Below are positions 33,355-41,985 of a stretch of 64,000 nucleotides of DNA, piece after piece (position 1 is the first letter of the stretch; each line of letters begins with the position of its first letter). The stretch comes from Bacillota bacterium. GTDB taxonomy: Bacteria; Bacillota; Clostridia; Oscillospirales; Ruminococcaceae. Under the pieces are notes generated by a model. That model had not been told where the DNA came from. It searched no databases and was given only the letters and a program-made list of their open reading frames with translations. The position numbers and the translations under genes were made by a program. The stretch is from contig JAEZRC010000007.1 in NCBI GenBank assembly GCA_023440965.1, positions 577,569 through 641,568 of the forward strand. Direction: 5' to 3'.

Positions 33355-33855
33355 TTAAAATAAAACCTGTGATGGAACATAGAAAAGATATGGAGCTGTG
33401 AAAATTGCAAGTGAAAGAGCAAGCTTTTTCTTTTGGGATTTATTAAGGTTTGATTTATTGAAACAGAATTTATAATTCAACACATAAATAATAATTGCTG
33501 ATATCAATGCTGCTAATGTTGTAAATAAAAAACCTGATATTGTAAGAAATGGATTGTTCTGAATCGGATAAACAACATTATTGTACCACCCATCACCAGC
33601 TTCAATGTTTGAAACACCAACCATAAACAGTGCTCCGATAATATCAGCTACAAAACCACAAAGCCACGTGCGAATTATAATTTTCTTGGCATTATGTTTT
33701 ATATCCTGTATATTTATTATTTTCATAGCTATTACAATTACCAACAAGTCGATAATAAAATTGCCAGGTAAAACAACTATCCACGCAATAGGTAAAACGA
33801 AAAATAACCATATGGGGAAAAGCATATTGTATAACCTTGTTTCGTTCTTTTTCAT
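33355..33855 (-). CDS. Hypothetical membrane protein
   Basis: A 166-residue protein that I do not recognise. It has four or five hydrophobic segments at about 12-28, 31-46, 62-82, 100-124 and 145-165, with basic loops (KHNAKKIIIR, NKSNLNKSQKKKL). It is monocistronic: a promoter lies upstream and only a weak hairpin (around 33320-33350) follows. The next minus-strand gene, yjdF, has its own promoter. Confidence 0.75.
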   Translation of the reverse strand: MKKNETRLYNMLFPIWLFFVLPIAWIVVLPGNFIIDLLVIVIAMKIINIQDIKHNAKKIIIRTWLCGFVADIIGALFMVGVSNIEAGDGWYNNVVYPIQNNPFLTISGFLFTTLAALISAIIIYVLNYKFCFNKSNLNKSQKKKLALSLAIFTAPYLFYVPSQVLF

Positions 33856-33882
33856 TATATTTACCTCATATATTTTTTCTAT

Positions 33883-33911
33883 AATATACCATATATTATG
33901 TATTAAGTCAA
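33883..33911 (-). promoter_or_regulatory. Promoter of the 33355-33855 gene
   Basis: Minus strand TTGACT (33911-33906), a 17 bp spacer, and TATATT (33888-33883). Confidence 0.7.
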
Positions 33912-33965
33912 TTTATATTATGCTTGTCATATATGTGTTTTATGATTATTAACCTAATAAAAAAA

Positions 33966-33989
33966 CGTGAAACCAATTAAGATTTCACG
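33966..33989 (-). terminator. Second terminator after the tRNA operon
   Basis: CGTGAAA / TTTCACG stem followed by TTTTTTTATT on the minus strand. Confidence 0.7.
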
Positions 33990-34030
33990 CTGAACAATTA
34001 TTCGCGTATTATATTTTAAATACTAAAAAT

Positions 34031-34060
34031 AAAAACTTATTGAGTCATCAATAAGTTTTT
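34031..34060. terminator. tRNA operon terminator
   Basis: Perfect 13 bp stem AAAAACTTATTGA / TCAATAAGTTTTT with a GTCA loop, 7 bp beyond tRNA-Tyr. Confidence 0.88.
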
Positions 34061-34066
34061 AAGTTT

Positions 34067-34152
34067 TGGTGGGAGAGGATGGATTCGGACCATCGAAGCT
34101 AAATAGCAACAGATTTACAGTCTGCCCCCTTTGGCCACTCGGGAACTCTCCC
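34067..34152 (-). tRNA. tRNA-Tyr (GTA)
   Basis: An 86-nt gene including encoded CCA. Acceptor GGGAGAG/CTCTCCC, anticodon loop CTGTAAA with GTA, and a long variable arm as required for bacterial tRNA-Tyr. The T-loop is GGTCCGAATCC. Confidence 0.96.
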
Positions 34153-34195
34153 ATATTAAATTTTTTAAAGAGCAGAATATATCTGCTCTTTAATT

Positions 34196-34271
34196 TGGAG
34201 CTGGTGAACGGACTTGAACCCCCGACCTGCTGATTACAAATCAGCTGCTCTACCAACTGAGCTACACCAGC
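34196..34271 (-). tRNA. tRNA-Thr (TGT)
   Basis: A 76-nt gene with encoded CCA. Acceptor GCTGGTG/CACCAGC, D-arm AGCTCAGTTGGTAGAGC, anticodon loop TTTGTAA (TGT), T-loop GGTTCAAGTCC. Confidence 0.97.
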
Positions 34272-34351
34272 TTACTTTGTAGAATTGCGACGAAATATAT
34301 TATATCATAGTCACTTGAAATTGTCAATAATCAATATTAAAAATTTTAAAG

Positions 34352-34428
34352 TGGTCGGGGCGACAGGACTTGAACCTGCGGCATCTTGGTCCCAAACCAA
34401 GCACTCTACCAAACTGAGTTACGCCCCG
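34352..34428 (-). tRNA. tRNA-Pro (TGG)
   Basis: A 77-nt gene with encoded CCA. Acceptor CGGGGCG/CGCCCCG, anticodon stem CTTGG/CCAAG with loop TTTGGGA (TGG), T-loop GGTTCAAGTCC. It is first in the Pro-Thr-Tyr operon. Confidence 0.97.
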
Positions 34429-34469
34429 ATTTCCATTGTTTTGTTATCATCTTGTGTGACAGCTTTTAT

Positions 34470-34498
34470 ATTATACTACGGTCAAAATGATTTGTCAA
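34470..34498 (-). promoter_or_regulatory. tRNA operon promoter
   Basis: Minus strand consensus TTGACA (34498-34493), a 17 bp spacer, and TATAAT (34475-34470). Confidence 0.88.
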
Positions 34499-34642
34499 CA
34501 CTTTACCCGACCTTTTTTTCACAATTTAAAGCTTTTCATATTATAGACATCAATAATTAAAATATTAATTATCTATTTATGCACTTGCACATTTTTGTTT
34601 CATATATTTTCTAAATACTAAACTTATTTTTTATAAAACATA

Positions 34643-34671
34643 TTGACAAAAATATTTTTATCGCATATAAT
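34643..34671 (+). promoter_or_regulatory. leuA promoter
   Basis: Perfect consensus TTGACA (34643-34648), a 17 bp spacer, and TATAAT (34666-34671). Transcription would begin near 34678, at the 5' edge of the T-box leader. Confidence 0.92.
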
Positions 34672-34677
34672 ATTCTC

Positions 34678-34947
34678 AAGTTGGAAATGCAATGATAGGA
34701 AAAAAAACTATAGAGCAATTTCAGAGAACTGCTGTTTGGTGCAAGGCAGTATTGTAATATGGTTATAACTCATCCTTGAGCAGTTGTGCCGAAACTATAA
34801 AGATTAGGTGCAAACGGTATCTCCCGTTACAGAGAAACGCATTGTCAGATGTGTGAGTGGGCGTTTAACGTCAATAAGAGTGGTACCACGGAAGTAATTT
34901 ATTACCTTCGTCTCTATGTTTTAAACATGGAGATGAAGGTTTTTTGT
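34678..34947 (+). ncRNA. T-box leader of leuA (leucine specifier)
   Basis: A roughly 270-nt riboswitch that reads uncharged tRNA. Stem I contains the distal-loop motif TTTGGTGCAAGGCAG. The specifier candidate is CTC (Leu) at 34769-34771, followed by A. The T-box sequence AGAGTGGTACCACGG is at 34877-34891; its TGG pairs with the tRNA CCA end. A strong terminator at 34904-34947 (ACCTTCGTCTCTATG / CATGGAGATGAAGGT plus TTTTTT) is the alternative to the antiterminator. Leucine starvation should switch leuA on. Confidence 0.95.
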
Positions 34948-34983
34948 TTTTCCAACTATAATTTTTGAAAGGTTGGTATTATT

Positions 34984-36636
34984 ATGAACTACAGCAAATA
35001 CACCAGAAATTTTTTCACACCACCAGTAATGTCGATGAAATGGGCAGAAAAAACTTATATTGATAAAGCCCCGACATGGTGCAGTGTGGATCTTCGCGAC
35101 GGAAATCAATCCTTGATTATTCCGATGAGTCTTGAAGAAAAAATCGAATTTTTCAAGTTACTTGTAAAAATTGGTTTTAAAGAAATTGAGGTCGGATTCC
35201 CTGCCGCTTCGGACACCGAATATGAATTCTGCAGAGCACTTATTGAACAGAACTTAATACCTGATGATGTGGCAATACAGGTTCTGACTCAATCACGAGA
35301 ACATATTATTAAGAAAACCTTTGAAGCGCTTAAGGGTTGCAAGAATGCGATTATTCATCTTTATAACTCGACTTCTGTTGCACAACGAGAACAAGTCTTC
35401 AAGAAATCGAAGCAAGGCATAATTGATATAGCCGTTGAGGGTGCAAAGCTTTTAAATAAATATAAAAATGAAACTGAAGGCAACTTCAGATTTGAGTATT
35501 CACCTGAAAGCTTTACAGGAACTGAAATGGAATTCGCCCTTGAAATCTGCAATAATGTTATTGACATATGGAAACCGACACCCGATAATAAAATCATTAT
35601 AAATTTGCCTGGTACTGTTCAGGTTTCAATGTCACACATTTATGCAAGTCAGATTGAATACATGTGTAATAATCTTAACAGCCGTGAGAATATCATCGTA
35701 TCAGTTCATCCGCATAACGACAGGGGCTGTGGTGTTGCAGACAGTGAAATGGGATTGCTTGCTGGTGCTGATAGAATTGAAGGAACACTTTTCGGTAATG
35801 GGGAACGTACAGGTAACGTTGATATTATTACTCTTGCCATGAATATGTTTTCACAGGGTATTGATCCTGAACTTGATTTCACTAATATTCCTGAAATTAT
35901 TGAAGCTTATGAACTTCTCACGAGAATGCATGTATATGAAAGACAGCCATACAGTGGTCAACTTGTTTTTGCTGCTTTTGCTGGTTCACATCAGGATGCT
36001 ATTGCAAAGGGTATGAAGTGGCGTGAGGAAAATGACTGCAGATACTGGACTGTTCCTTACCTTCCTATTGACCCTAAGGATATCGGGCGTGAATACGATG
36101 GCGATGTCATCCGCATCAACAGCCAATCAGGCAAAGGCGGAATCGGATACCTGCTTGAGCAGAAATACGGCTTTGTCCTTCCACCAAAAATGCGCGAGGA
36201 CTTTGGTTATCTTGTCAAGGGCATTTCAGATGAAAAGCACAAAGAGCTTCTGCCTGATGAGATTCACAGCATATTCAAAACCAACTACATCAATATCAGC
36301 GACAAGCTTTCTGTTACTGAAGCTCACTACGCACAGAAGGGTGATATTGAGGCAACTGTCGATATTAATTTCAAAGGTGAAAACAAGCAATATGTTGCTT
36401 CAGGAAACGGTCGTCTTGATGCCTGCAGTAATGCACTCAAGGAAGCTGTAGGTTTTGATTTTTCTATTGTAACATACACTGAGCATGCTCTTGAAAAATC
36501 TTCAAAATCACAAGCTGTTGCTTATGTGGGAATTGAGCTTGAAAACAAAAAGGTTGTATGGGGTGCTGGTATGCACAACGATATTATCACAGCGTCGGTC
36601 AATGCATTGGTAAGTGCAATAAACAAAGCTATATAA
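34984..36636 (+). CDS. leuA: 2-isopropylmalate synthase (long form)
   Basis: A 550-residue enzyme that condenses 2-ketoisovalerate and acetyl-CoA, the first step of leucine synthesis. The TIM-barrel begins TWCSVDLRDGNQSLIIPM, and metal and active-site segments include VSVHPHNDRGCGVADSEMG and EGTLFGNGERTGNVDI. The C-terminal regulatory domain (about 430-550) binds leucine in homologues. Length and the N-terminal extension match the fungal/actinobacterial-type LeuA2 group rather than the 510-residue form. It is monocistronic, with no leuBCD nearby. Confidence 0.95.
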   Translation: MNYSKYTRNFFTPPVMSMKWAEKTYIDKAPTWCSVDLRDGNQSLIIPMSLEEKIEFFKLLVKIGFKEIEVGFPAASDTEYEFCRALIEQNLIPDDVAIQVLTQSREHIIKKTFEALKGCKNAIIHLYNSTSVAQREQVFKKSKQGIIDIAVEGAKLLNKYKNETEGNFRFEYSPESFTGTEMEFALEICNNVIDIWKPTPDNKIIINLPGTVQVSMSHIYASQIEYMCNNLNSRENIIVSVHPHNDRGCGVADSEMGLLAGADRIEGTLFGNGERTGNVDIITLAMNMFSQGIDPELDFTNIPEIIEAYELLTRMHVYERQPYSGQLVFAAFAGSHQDAIAKGMKWREENDCRYWTVPYLPIDPKDIGREYDGDVIRINSQSGKGGIGYLLEQKYGFVLPPKMREDFGYLVKGISDEKHKELLPDEIHSIFKTNYINISDKLSVTEAHYAQKGDIEATVDINFKGENKQYVASGNGRLDACSNALKEAVGFDFSIVTYTEHALEKSSKSQAVAYVGIELENKKVVWGAGMHNDIITASVNALVSAINKAI

Positions 36637-36643
36637 GTAAAAT

Positions 36644-36680
36644 TAAATCTGTCGGAACTTAAAACTCCGGCAGATTTTTT
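36644..36680 (+). terminator. leuA terminator
   Basis: AAATCTGTCGGA / TCCGGCAGATTT stem followed by TTTTTAT. Confidence 0.88.
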
Positions 36681-36709
36681 ATAGTAAAAAACATTATAAG
36701 TATAGGGTG

Positions 36710-37624
36710 CTATATTTTTAAGTATTTTTTTATTAATTGATACTGATTTGTTTTCTCAACCGACAATACCATGTCGACATCTTCTATTTCTTTAAACCTA
36801 CAATCCTCGTGACTCCTATAGTAGATAATTGCTTTGGCTGTATAGTCTTTTATACCTGGAATTTTCATAAGTTCTTCAAAGGTAGCAGTATTAACATTAA
36901 CAGAATTTAAAGGTATTTCCGTTGTTACTGCTGGTGCTGTGGTTGTTGAAGTTATGGTAGTAATCTGTTGCTTTGGCGGTAATTTCTTAACGTCTACTAT
37001 TATTTTTGATTTAATTCCATCAAAAGTTTTCTGTCCTATTCCATCAACAAGCATAATTTCTTCTATGCTATAAAAATAACCTTTAGTCTGGCGATAACTC
37101 ACTATCCTTTTTGCTTTGTCATCACCTATGCCTGACAAAGTAACAAGTTCATCATATGTAGCAAAATTTATATCCAAAGGATAATTCACAATATTTTTTT
37201 CAGCAGTAGGTTTTGAACTTTTGCTGTCTGCATCTAATGTTGAAGAAGAGTTATCGGCTGAGTTTAATACATATAGATATTTCTTAAGCTTTTCAAGAGT
37301 TTTCTCACCAATGCTATCAACATTAAGAAGTTGTTCGATATTTTTATACCCACCTGCTTCTATTCGGTAATCAATAATTTTCTGCGCTGTTTTCTCTCCT
37401 ATTCCGTCAATCTGCATTAGTTGCTCTTTTGTTACTGTATTTAAATCGGCAGGAAAAATATATGTATCTTCGTGTAACTGACTTGAGTCTGATATTGATG
37501 TTCCATTAGTAAAAGTAACTTTTGATTTTGAATTAACGCATACTGATACTGTTATTGCTATAAGTCCTATTACTATCACAAAGGATAACAAAACAAACAT
37601 AAATTTTTTGTCGATTTTATTCAT
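36710..37624 (-). CDS. ComEA-like protein with three helix-hairpin-helix domains
   Basis: A 304-residue membrane-anchored protein. An N-terminal helix (about 8-27) precedes a Ser-rich stretch. Three ComEA-type HhH units follow at about 58-114 (DLNTVTKEQLMQIDGIGEKTAQKIIDYR), 147-205 (DINFATYDELVTLSGIGDDKAKRIVSYR) and 238-303 (NVNTATFEELMKIPGIKDYTAKAIIYYR), joined by Ser/Thr-rich linkers. Classical ComEA has an SLBB domain and one HhH pair; SLBB is absent here. It is likely an extracellular DNA-binding protein for DNA uptake (inference). The gene is divergent from dinB and shares a LexA-boxed region. Confidence 0.85.
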   Translation of the reverse strand: MNKIDKKFMFVLLSFVIVIGLIAITVSVCVNSKSKVTFTNGTSISDSSQLHEDTYIFPADLNTVTKEQLMQIDGIGEKTAQKIIDYRIEAGGYKNIEQLLNVDSIGEKTLEKLKKYLYVLNSADNSSSTLDADSKSSKPTAEKNIVNYPLDINFATYDELVTLSGIGDDKAKRIVSYRQTKGYFYSIEEIMLVDGIGQKTFDGIKSKIIVDVKKLPPKQQITTITSTTTAPAVTTEIPLNSVNVNTATFEELMKIPGIKDYTAKAIIYYRSHEDCRFKEIEDVDMVLSVEKTNQYQLIKKYLKI

Positions 37625-37655
37625 ATTATTACTCCGAAAAAAATTAAAATTCTTA

Positions 37656-37707
37656 TTTACAAAATCGAACGTATGTGCTATTATAATATTTAATAGAACA
37701 TTTGTTC
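37656..37707 (+). promoter_or_regulatory. dinB promoter with LexA boxes
   Basis: GAACATTTGTTC at 37696-37707 is a perfect Firmicutes SOS box (GAAC-N4-GTTC). A second, imperfect copy, CGAACGTATGTGCT, is at 37666-37679. The latter sits between TTTACA (37656-37661) and TATTAT (37679-37684), spaced 17 bp. Repressor at either site would block initiation. Confidence 0.85.
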
Positions 37708-37721
37708 GGAGATGATATATA

Positions 37722-38954
37722 ATGCGAACTATCTTGCATTGTGACCTTAATAATTTTTTTGCTTCTGTCGAATGTAAGGTTAACCCCGATCTTAAAAAAT
37801 ATCCTGTTGCAGTATGCGGAAGTGTTGAGGACAGACGTGGAATTGTTCTTGCTAAAAATGATATTGCAAAAGCAACCGGAGTCTCAACAGGCGAACCTAT
37901 ATGGCAAGCTAAGCAGAAATGCAGAAATCTTGTTATAGTTCCTCCTCATTTTAATCTGTACGAGGAATATTCAAGAAAGACATATGAAATATACACAAGA
38001 TTCACCGACAATATTGAAGCCTTTGGAATTGATGAATGCTGGCTTGATGTAACAGGCTCAGCGAGGCTTTTCGGCAATGGAAAAGACATAGCTTTTAAAA
38101 TTAAAGAAACAATAAAATCAGAGCTTGGGCTTTGCATTTCAGTAGGAGTTAGCTTTAACAAAATATTTGCAAAGCTTGGTAGCGATATGAAAAAGCCTGA
38201 CGCTATTACTGTTATATCTTATGAAAATTTTAAAAATAAGATATGGGAGCTTCCCTGTTCTGATCTGATAGGAATAGGACGTTCCACAAATGCAAGGTTA
38301 AAAAAGTACTCTATAAACACCATTGGGGAACTTGCTAACACCTCGCCTGATTTTCTAAAAAGAAATTTTGGAATATGTGGAGTGTATTTATGGCGATATG
38401 CAAACGGACTTGATGATTCACCCGTTCACCATCAAAGCTATTGCCGTGAGATCAAAAGCGTCGGGAACAGCACAACCTGTCCATATAACCTTGCCAGCAA
38501 CGATGATGTATGGCGGGTTATGTACAGGCTTTCACAGAATGTTTGCGAAAGAATGAGGGCAAATAATCTTTCCGCAAATGGTGTTCAGATAAGCATTAAA
38601 ACTCCTGATATGCATATGACAGAATATCAGATGCATGTGTATTCACCCGTACGATCTTCACTTTATCTGTGCAAGGCTGGATTTGAACTTTTTAAAAATA
38701 ATTATGAGTGGGAAACTGATGTGCGTGCTATTGGGATACGTGCTATAAATCTTTCCGACAGCCGGGCCGAAAAACAACTTAACTTCCTTGACGATAACAG
38801 AAAAATTGAAAATGCTGAAAAGCTCGAAGAAGTAAGTGATACACTTAAGACAAGATTCGGCAAGGGCATTATTTTCCCACTTTCTTTAAAGAAAGATATA
38901 TATATGGAATATCAACCCAATTTCATAAAAAATAATACTCCCAATGTTGATTGA
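37722..38954 (+). CDS. dinB: DNA polymerase IV (Y-family translesion polymerase)
   Basis: A 410-residue error-prone polymerase. ILHCDLNNFFASVEC carries the first metal-binding Asp, AFGIDECWLDVTGS carries the catalytic Asp-Glu, and SVGVSFNKIFAKLGSDMKKP is the palm signature. The little-finger domain occupies about 240-390. The C-terminus lacks a classic beta-clamp QLxLF motif, though KQLNFL near residue 350 is a candidate. A LexA-type box upstream predicts SOS induction. It is convergent with ackA. Confidence 0.93.
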   Translation: MRTILHCDLNNFFASVECKVNPDLKKYPVAVCGSVEDRRGIVLAKNDIAKATGVSTGEPIWQAKQKCRNLVIVPPHFNLYEEYSRKTYEIYTRFTDNIEAFGIDECWLDVTGSARLFGNGKDIAFKIKETIKSELGLCISVGVSFNKIFAKLGSDMKKPDAITVISYENFKNKIWELPCSDLIGIGRSTNARLKKYSINTIGELANTSPDFLKRNFGICGVYLWRYANGLDDSPVHHQSYCREIKSVGNSTTCPYNLASNDDVWRVMYRLSQNVCERMRANNLSANGVQISIKTPDMHMTEYQMHVYSPVRSSLYLCKAGFELFKNNYEWETDVRAIGIRAINLSDSRAEKQLNFLDDNRKIENAEKLEEVSDTLKTRFGKGIIFPLSLKKDIYMEYQPNFIKNNTPNVD

Positions 38955-38965
38955 GAGTATTATTG
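38930..38965. terminator. dinB/ackA convergent terminator
   Basis: AATAATACTC / GAGTATTATT stem overlapping the dinB stop. The T-run is on the minus-strand side, so it mainly serves ackA. Confidence 0.8.
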
Positions 38966-38984
38966 ATAAATTACTTGTTAAGAC

Positions 38985-40184
38985 TTATTTTGAAATTAAA
39001 GCTAATGTATCTCTCGCAATAAGAAGTTCTTCATTTGTTGGAAGTATCCATACCTGAGTCTTTAAACCTTCTTCTGAAATCTTGCAAAGCTTTCCGTTCA
39101 TTTCTTTATTAAGTTCTTTATTAATTTTAATTCCGAAGAAATCCATATCTGCACAAACATCCTCACGAACATCCCATGCATTTTCACCAATACCACCTGT
39201 AAAAATAACAGCGTCAAGTCCGTTCATCACTGCAGAATAAGCACCTATATATTTCTTGATCTGGTAACGGAGAATTTCACCAGCAAGACGTGCCTGATGG
39301 TCACCGTCTTCTGCCGCAGCAGTGATATCACGGTTATCAGATGAAATACCAGTAACACCGAGGAATCCGCTCTGCTTATTAAGATAATCGCTCATTTCTG
39401 ATGGTGAAAGGTTAAGCTTCTTTGAAACATATGTTACGGCAGAAGCATCAACAGCACCTGAACGAGTCCCCATAATCAAACCGTCAAGTGGTGTGAAGCC
39501 CATTGATGTATCAACCGACTTACCGCCATTAATACAGCAGATTGATGAACCATTACCGAGGTGACAACTAACAATCTTCAAATCTTCTATATTCTTACCA
39601 AGCATTTTTGCAAGCTCGCCTGAAACATATCTGTGCGATGTTCCGTGGAAGCCATATTTACGTACATGAAGTTTTTCATAGCATTCATATGGAAGTCCGT
39701 ACATGAAAGCTTTTTCAGGCATTGTCTGGTGGAATGCTGTATCAAATACAACAACCTGTGGTACACCTTCAGGCAAAACACTCTTACAAGCTCTTAAAGC
39801 CAATGCATGTGGGTGATTATGAACAGGTGCAAGTTCAGACAATGAATCTATTTTATCAATAACTTCATCTGTTACAATTGTAGTTTTATTAAAAACTTCA
39901 GCGCCCTGTACTATACGATGACCAACTGCTGAAATTTCCTTCATACTATCGATAACCTTTGCATCACCAGTTGTAAGGCAATCAACAACCTTCATAAAAG
40001 CTTCAGTATGAGTTGGAAAATCGCATTCACATGAATACTGACGTCCGTCGAAAGTTTTGTGTGTTATTTTCCCGTCAATGCCGATTCTTTCAGCATTACC
40101 TTTTGCAAGAACCTGCTCATTCTCCATATCAATAAGCTGATACTTTAAAGATGAACTTCCTGCGTTGACAACAAGAATTCTCAT
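38985..40184 (-). CDS. ackA: Acetate kinase
   Basis: A 399-residue ASKHA-fold enzyme that interconverts acetyl phosphate plus ADP with acetate plus ATP, the last step of acetate fermentation. The N-terminus ILVVNAGSSSLKYQLIDM, VVFDTAFHQTMPEKAF, RKYGFHGTSHRYV, SCHLGNGSSICCINGG and VIFTGGIGENAWDVRE are all present. GGAGGG lies 9 nt before ATG 40184. The usual partner pta is not adjacent. The promoter overlaps that of tmcAL on the other strand. Confidence 0.97.
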   Translation of the reverse strand: MRILVVNAGSSSLKYQLIDMENEQVLAKGNAERIGIDGKITHKTFDGRQYSCECDFPTHTEAFMKVVDCLTTGDAKVIDSMKEISAVGHRIVQGAEVFNKTTIVTDEVIDKIDSLSELAPVHNHPHALALRACKSVLPEGVPQVVVFDTAFHQTMPEKAFMYGLPYECYEKLHVRKYGFHGTSHRYVSGELAKMLGKNIEDLKIVSCHLGNGSSICCINGGKSVDTSMGFTPLDGLIMGTRSGAVDASAVTYVSKKLNLSPSEMSDYLNKQSGFLGVTGISSDNRDITAAAEDGDHQARLAGEILRYQIKKYIGAYSAVMNGLDAVIFTGGIGENAWDVREDVCADMDFFGIKINKELNKEMNGKLCKISEEGLKTQVWILPTNEELLIARDTLALISK

Positions 40185-40207
40185 TTATTCTTTCCCTCCA
40201 AATATGC

Positions 40208-40258
40208 TTGACATTTACATCATTATTTTATATTATTACAAATAGAATTAAAAAGCAA
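40208..40258. promoter_or_regulatory. Overlapping antiparallel promoters of tmcAL (+) and ackA (-)
   Basis: Plus strand: TTGACA 40208-40213, 17 bp, TATTAT 40231-40236. Minus strand: TTGCTT 40258-40253, 17 bp, TAATAT 40235-40230. The two -10 elements occupy the same bases, so polymerase should bind one promoter at a time. Confidence 0.75.
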
Positions 40259-40322
40259 GGAAAACTGTTAAAAATCATTAATTTTCACAAAATATTAATC
40301 TAAAATGAGAAAGGATTAATGC

Positions 40323-41519
40323 ATGATAATTTCAGGAATAATATGTGAATATAATCCTTTTCATAATGGTCATATGTTTCAGCTTCAGGAAACACGAAAA
40401 AAAGGAGCCACTCATATTATTGCAATAATGAGCGGAAATTATGTTCAGCGTGGTGAAATTGCATTAGTTGACAAACATATAAGGGCTGAAATTGCTGTAA
40501 AATGCGGTGCAGATCTTGTTATTGAATTGCCTGTTCCATATTCGGTTTCTTCAGCCGAATTTTTCTCAAAAGGTGGAATTTATATATTAAATCAGCTTGG
40601 CGTTGTTGATATGCTTTCGTTTGGTTCTGAATGTGGAGATATTGAACTTCTTAAAAAAGCTGCTGACGCTTCAAAAGAAGTCGAAAGTCACGTTGAAGTT
40701 TCAAAACTGATTTCCCAAGGTATATCATACCCATCTGCTGTTGCTGATATTATCAAAAAAGATTACGGAGAAGAAATTTACGACGTATTTTCTTCACCAA
40801 ACAATACTCTTGGAATTGAATATATCAAAGCACTTGATTTTTACCAAAGCAGAATCAGGCCTGTTACAATAACCCGAAAAGATGTTGAACATGACAGTCT
40901 TGATTCCAACAATGACTTTGCAAGTGCTTCAATGATAAGAGAATCAATCAAGTCGAATAAGGATATATCTGCTTTTATTCCTGATATGTGCAAGAAGGCA
41001 ATAAGTGAACAGATTAGTAAAGATAGAATTTCTGACATAAGAAAAATTGATAATATAATTTTCTACAAGCTTTTATCAATGACAAAGGATGAGCTTGCAC
41101 TTCTCCCTGATGCTAATAATGGCTTGTCCGACAGGCTTTACACTTCCTGTAGGAAGGCAAACTCATACAGTGAACTTCTCGATTTGACAAAAACAAAATG
41201 CTTTACTCTCGCAAGGATACGAAGGGTAATTTCATACGCACTAATGGGAATTACTGCCGATGATTTATATACCTTACCTCAATATGCGAGAATACTTGCT
41301 TTTAATGATAAAGGTTGTGAGATTTTAGCGAAGTTTAAAGAAAAATCAGACTTTCCTGTGTCAACTTCATTAATGGATCTTTCAAAGCTTAATGATAGTG
41401 CAAAACGACAGGCTGAATTGGATGAGATTGCTTCAATGCTGTTTTCACTCTCTGTCAATGCTAAGGATTATCGAAAAAATGAATTTGTTGTTATGGTTAA
41501 AAAAACCTCAGAAGATTAA
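40323..41519 (+). CDS. tmcAL: tRNA(Met) cytidine acetate ligase TmcAL
   Basis: A 398-residue nucleotidyltransferase-like enzyme. It activates acetate with ATP to form ac4C at the wobble base of elongator tRNA-Met. The active-site HxGH is H14-N-G-H17 in IICEYNPFHNGHMFQL; MSGNYVQRGEIALVDKHIRA and ELPVPYSVSSAEFFSKGG are family blocks. It was formerly YlbM. Its use of free acetate makes the head-to-head arrangement with acetate kinase notable. Confidence 0.93.
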   Translation: MIISGIICEYNPFHNGHMFQLQETRKKGATHIIAIMSGNYVQRGEIALVDKHIRAEIAVKCGADLVIELPVPYSVSSAEFFSKGGIYILNQLGVVDMLSFGSECGDIELLKKAADASKEVESHVEVSKLISQGISYPSAVADIIKKDYGEEIYDVFSSPNNTLGIEYIKALDFYQSRIRPVTITRKDVEHDSLDSNNDFASASMIRESIKSNKDISAFIPDMCKKAISEQISKDRISDIRKIDNIIFYKLLSMTKDELALLPDANNGLSDRLYTSCRKANSYSELLDLTKTKCFTLARIRRVISYALMGITADDLYTLPQYARILAFNDKGCEILAKFKEKSDFPVSTSLMDLSKLNDSAKRQAELDEIASMLFSLSVNAKDYRKNEFVVMVKKTSED

Positions 41520-41533
41520 ACTTCTGAGGTTTT
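41502..41533. terminator. tmcAL / VOC convergent terminator
   Basis: AAAACCTCAGAAG / CTTCTGAGGTTTT perfect 13 bp stem with the tmcAL stop codon in the loop. A T-run follows on the plus strand and an A-run precedes it. Confidence 0.92.
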
Positions 41534-41538
41534 CATTG

Positions 41539-41952
41539 CTATTTATTTATATAATCTTCAGCCTTAAAAGTTTCTGGCGGCCTATTTTGAGGTATTGTTA
41601 AATACCACCTTATACCAAACTTATCAATTACTTCTGCGGCACATGGACTCCATGGCAATTCACCGACTTCCATCATTACATTACCATTATTGCTTAAAAT
41701 ATCAAAAGCATTTAGCAGCTGAGCTTTATCATCAAATGTAACACCAATTTGAACTGGATTGGCTGTACACTTTGATTCACTTGATTCAACAACTGAAAAC
41801 ATTTCTTTACCACCACTTAATAATTCAGAGTGAAAATATGTACCATCAGGATTCAGCATATGATAGCCAAGCTCTAATGAAAAAGCTTCTTTGTACATCT
41901 CAACAGCTTCTATACTGTTTTTTACATATAATCCAACACCGTAATATCTCAT
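41539..41952 (-). CDS. VOC family protein (PhnB/glyoxalase-like)
   Basis: A 137-residue vicinal-oxygen-chelate fold protein with the two beta-alpha-beta-beta-beta modules YGVGLYVKNSIEAVEMYKEAF and NPVQIGVTFDDKAQLLNAFDIL. The ending WSPCAAEVIDKFGIRWYLTI is typical of PhnB-like members. Activity is unknown. I chose ATG 41952: the ribosome site GGAGG lies 5-6 nt upstream, and the ATG four codons earlier is part of that site. Confidence 0.88.
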   Translation of the reverse strand: MRYYGVGLYVKNSIEAVEMYKEAFSLELGYHMLNPDGTYFHSELLSGGKEMFSVVESSESKCTANPVQIGVTFDDKAQLLNAFDILSNNGNVMMEVGELPWSPCAAEVIDKFGIRWYLTIPQNRPPETFKAEDYINK

Positions 41953-41985
41953 TTTGTCCTCCATATTTATATTTTATCAATACGA

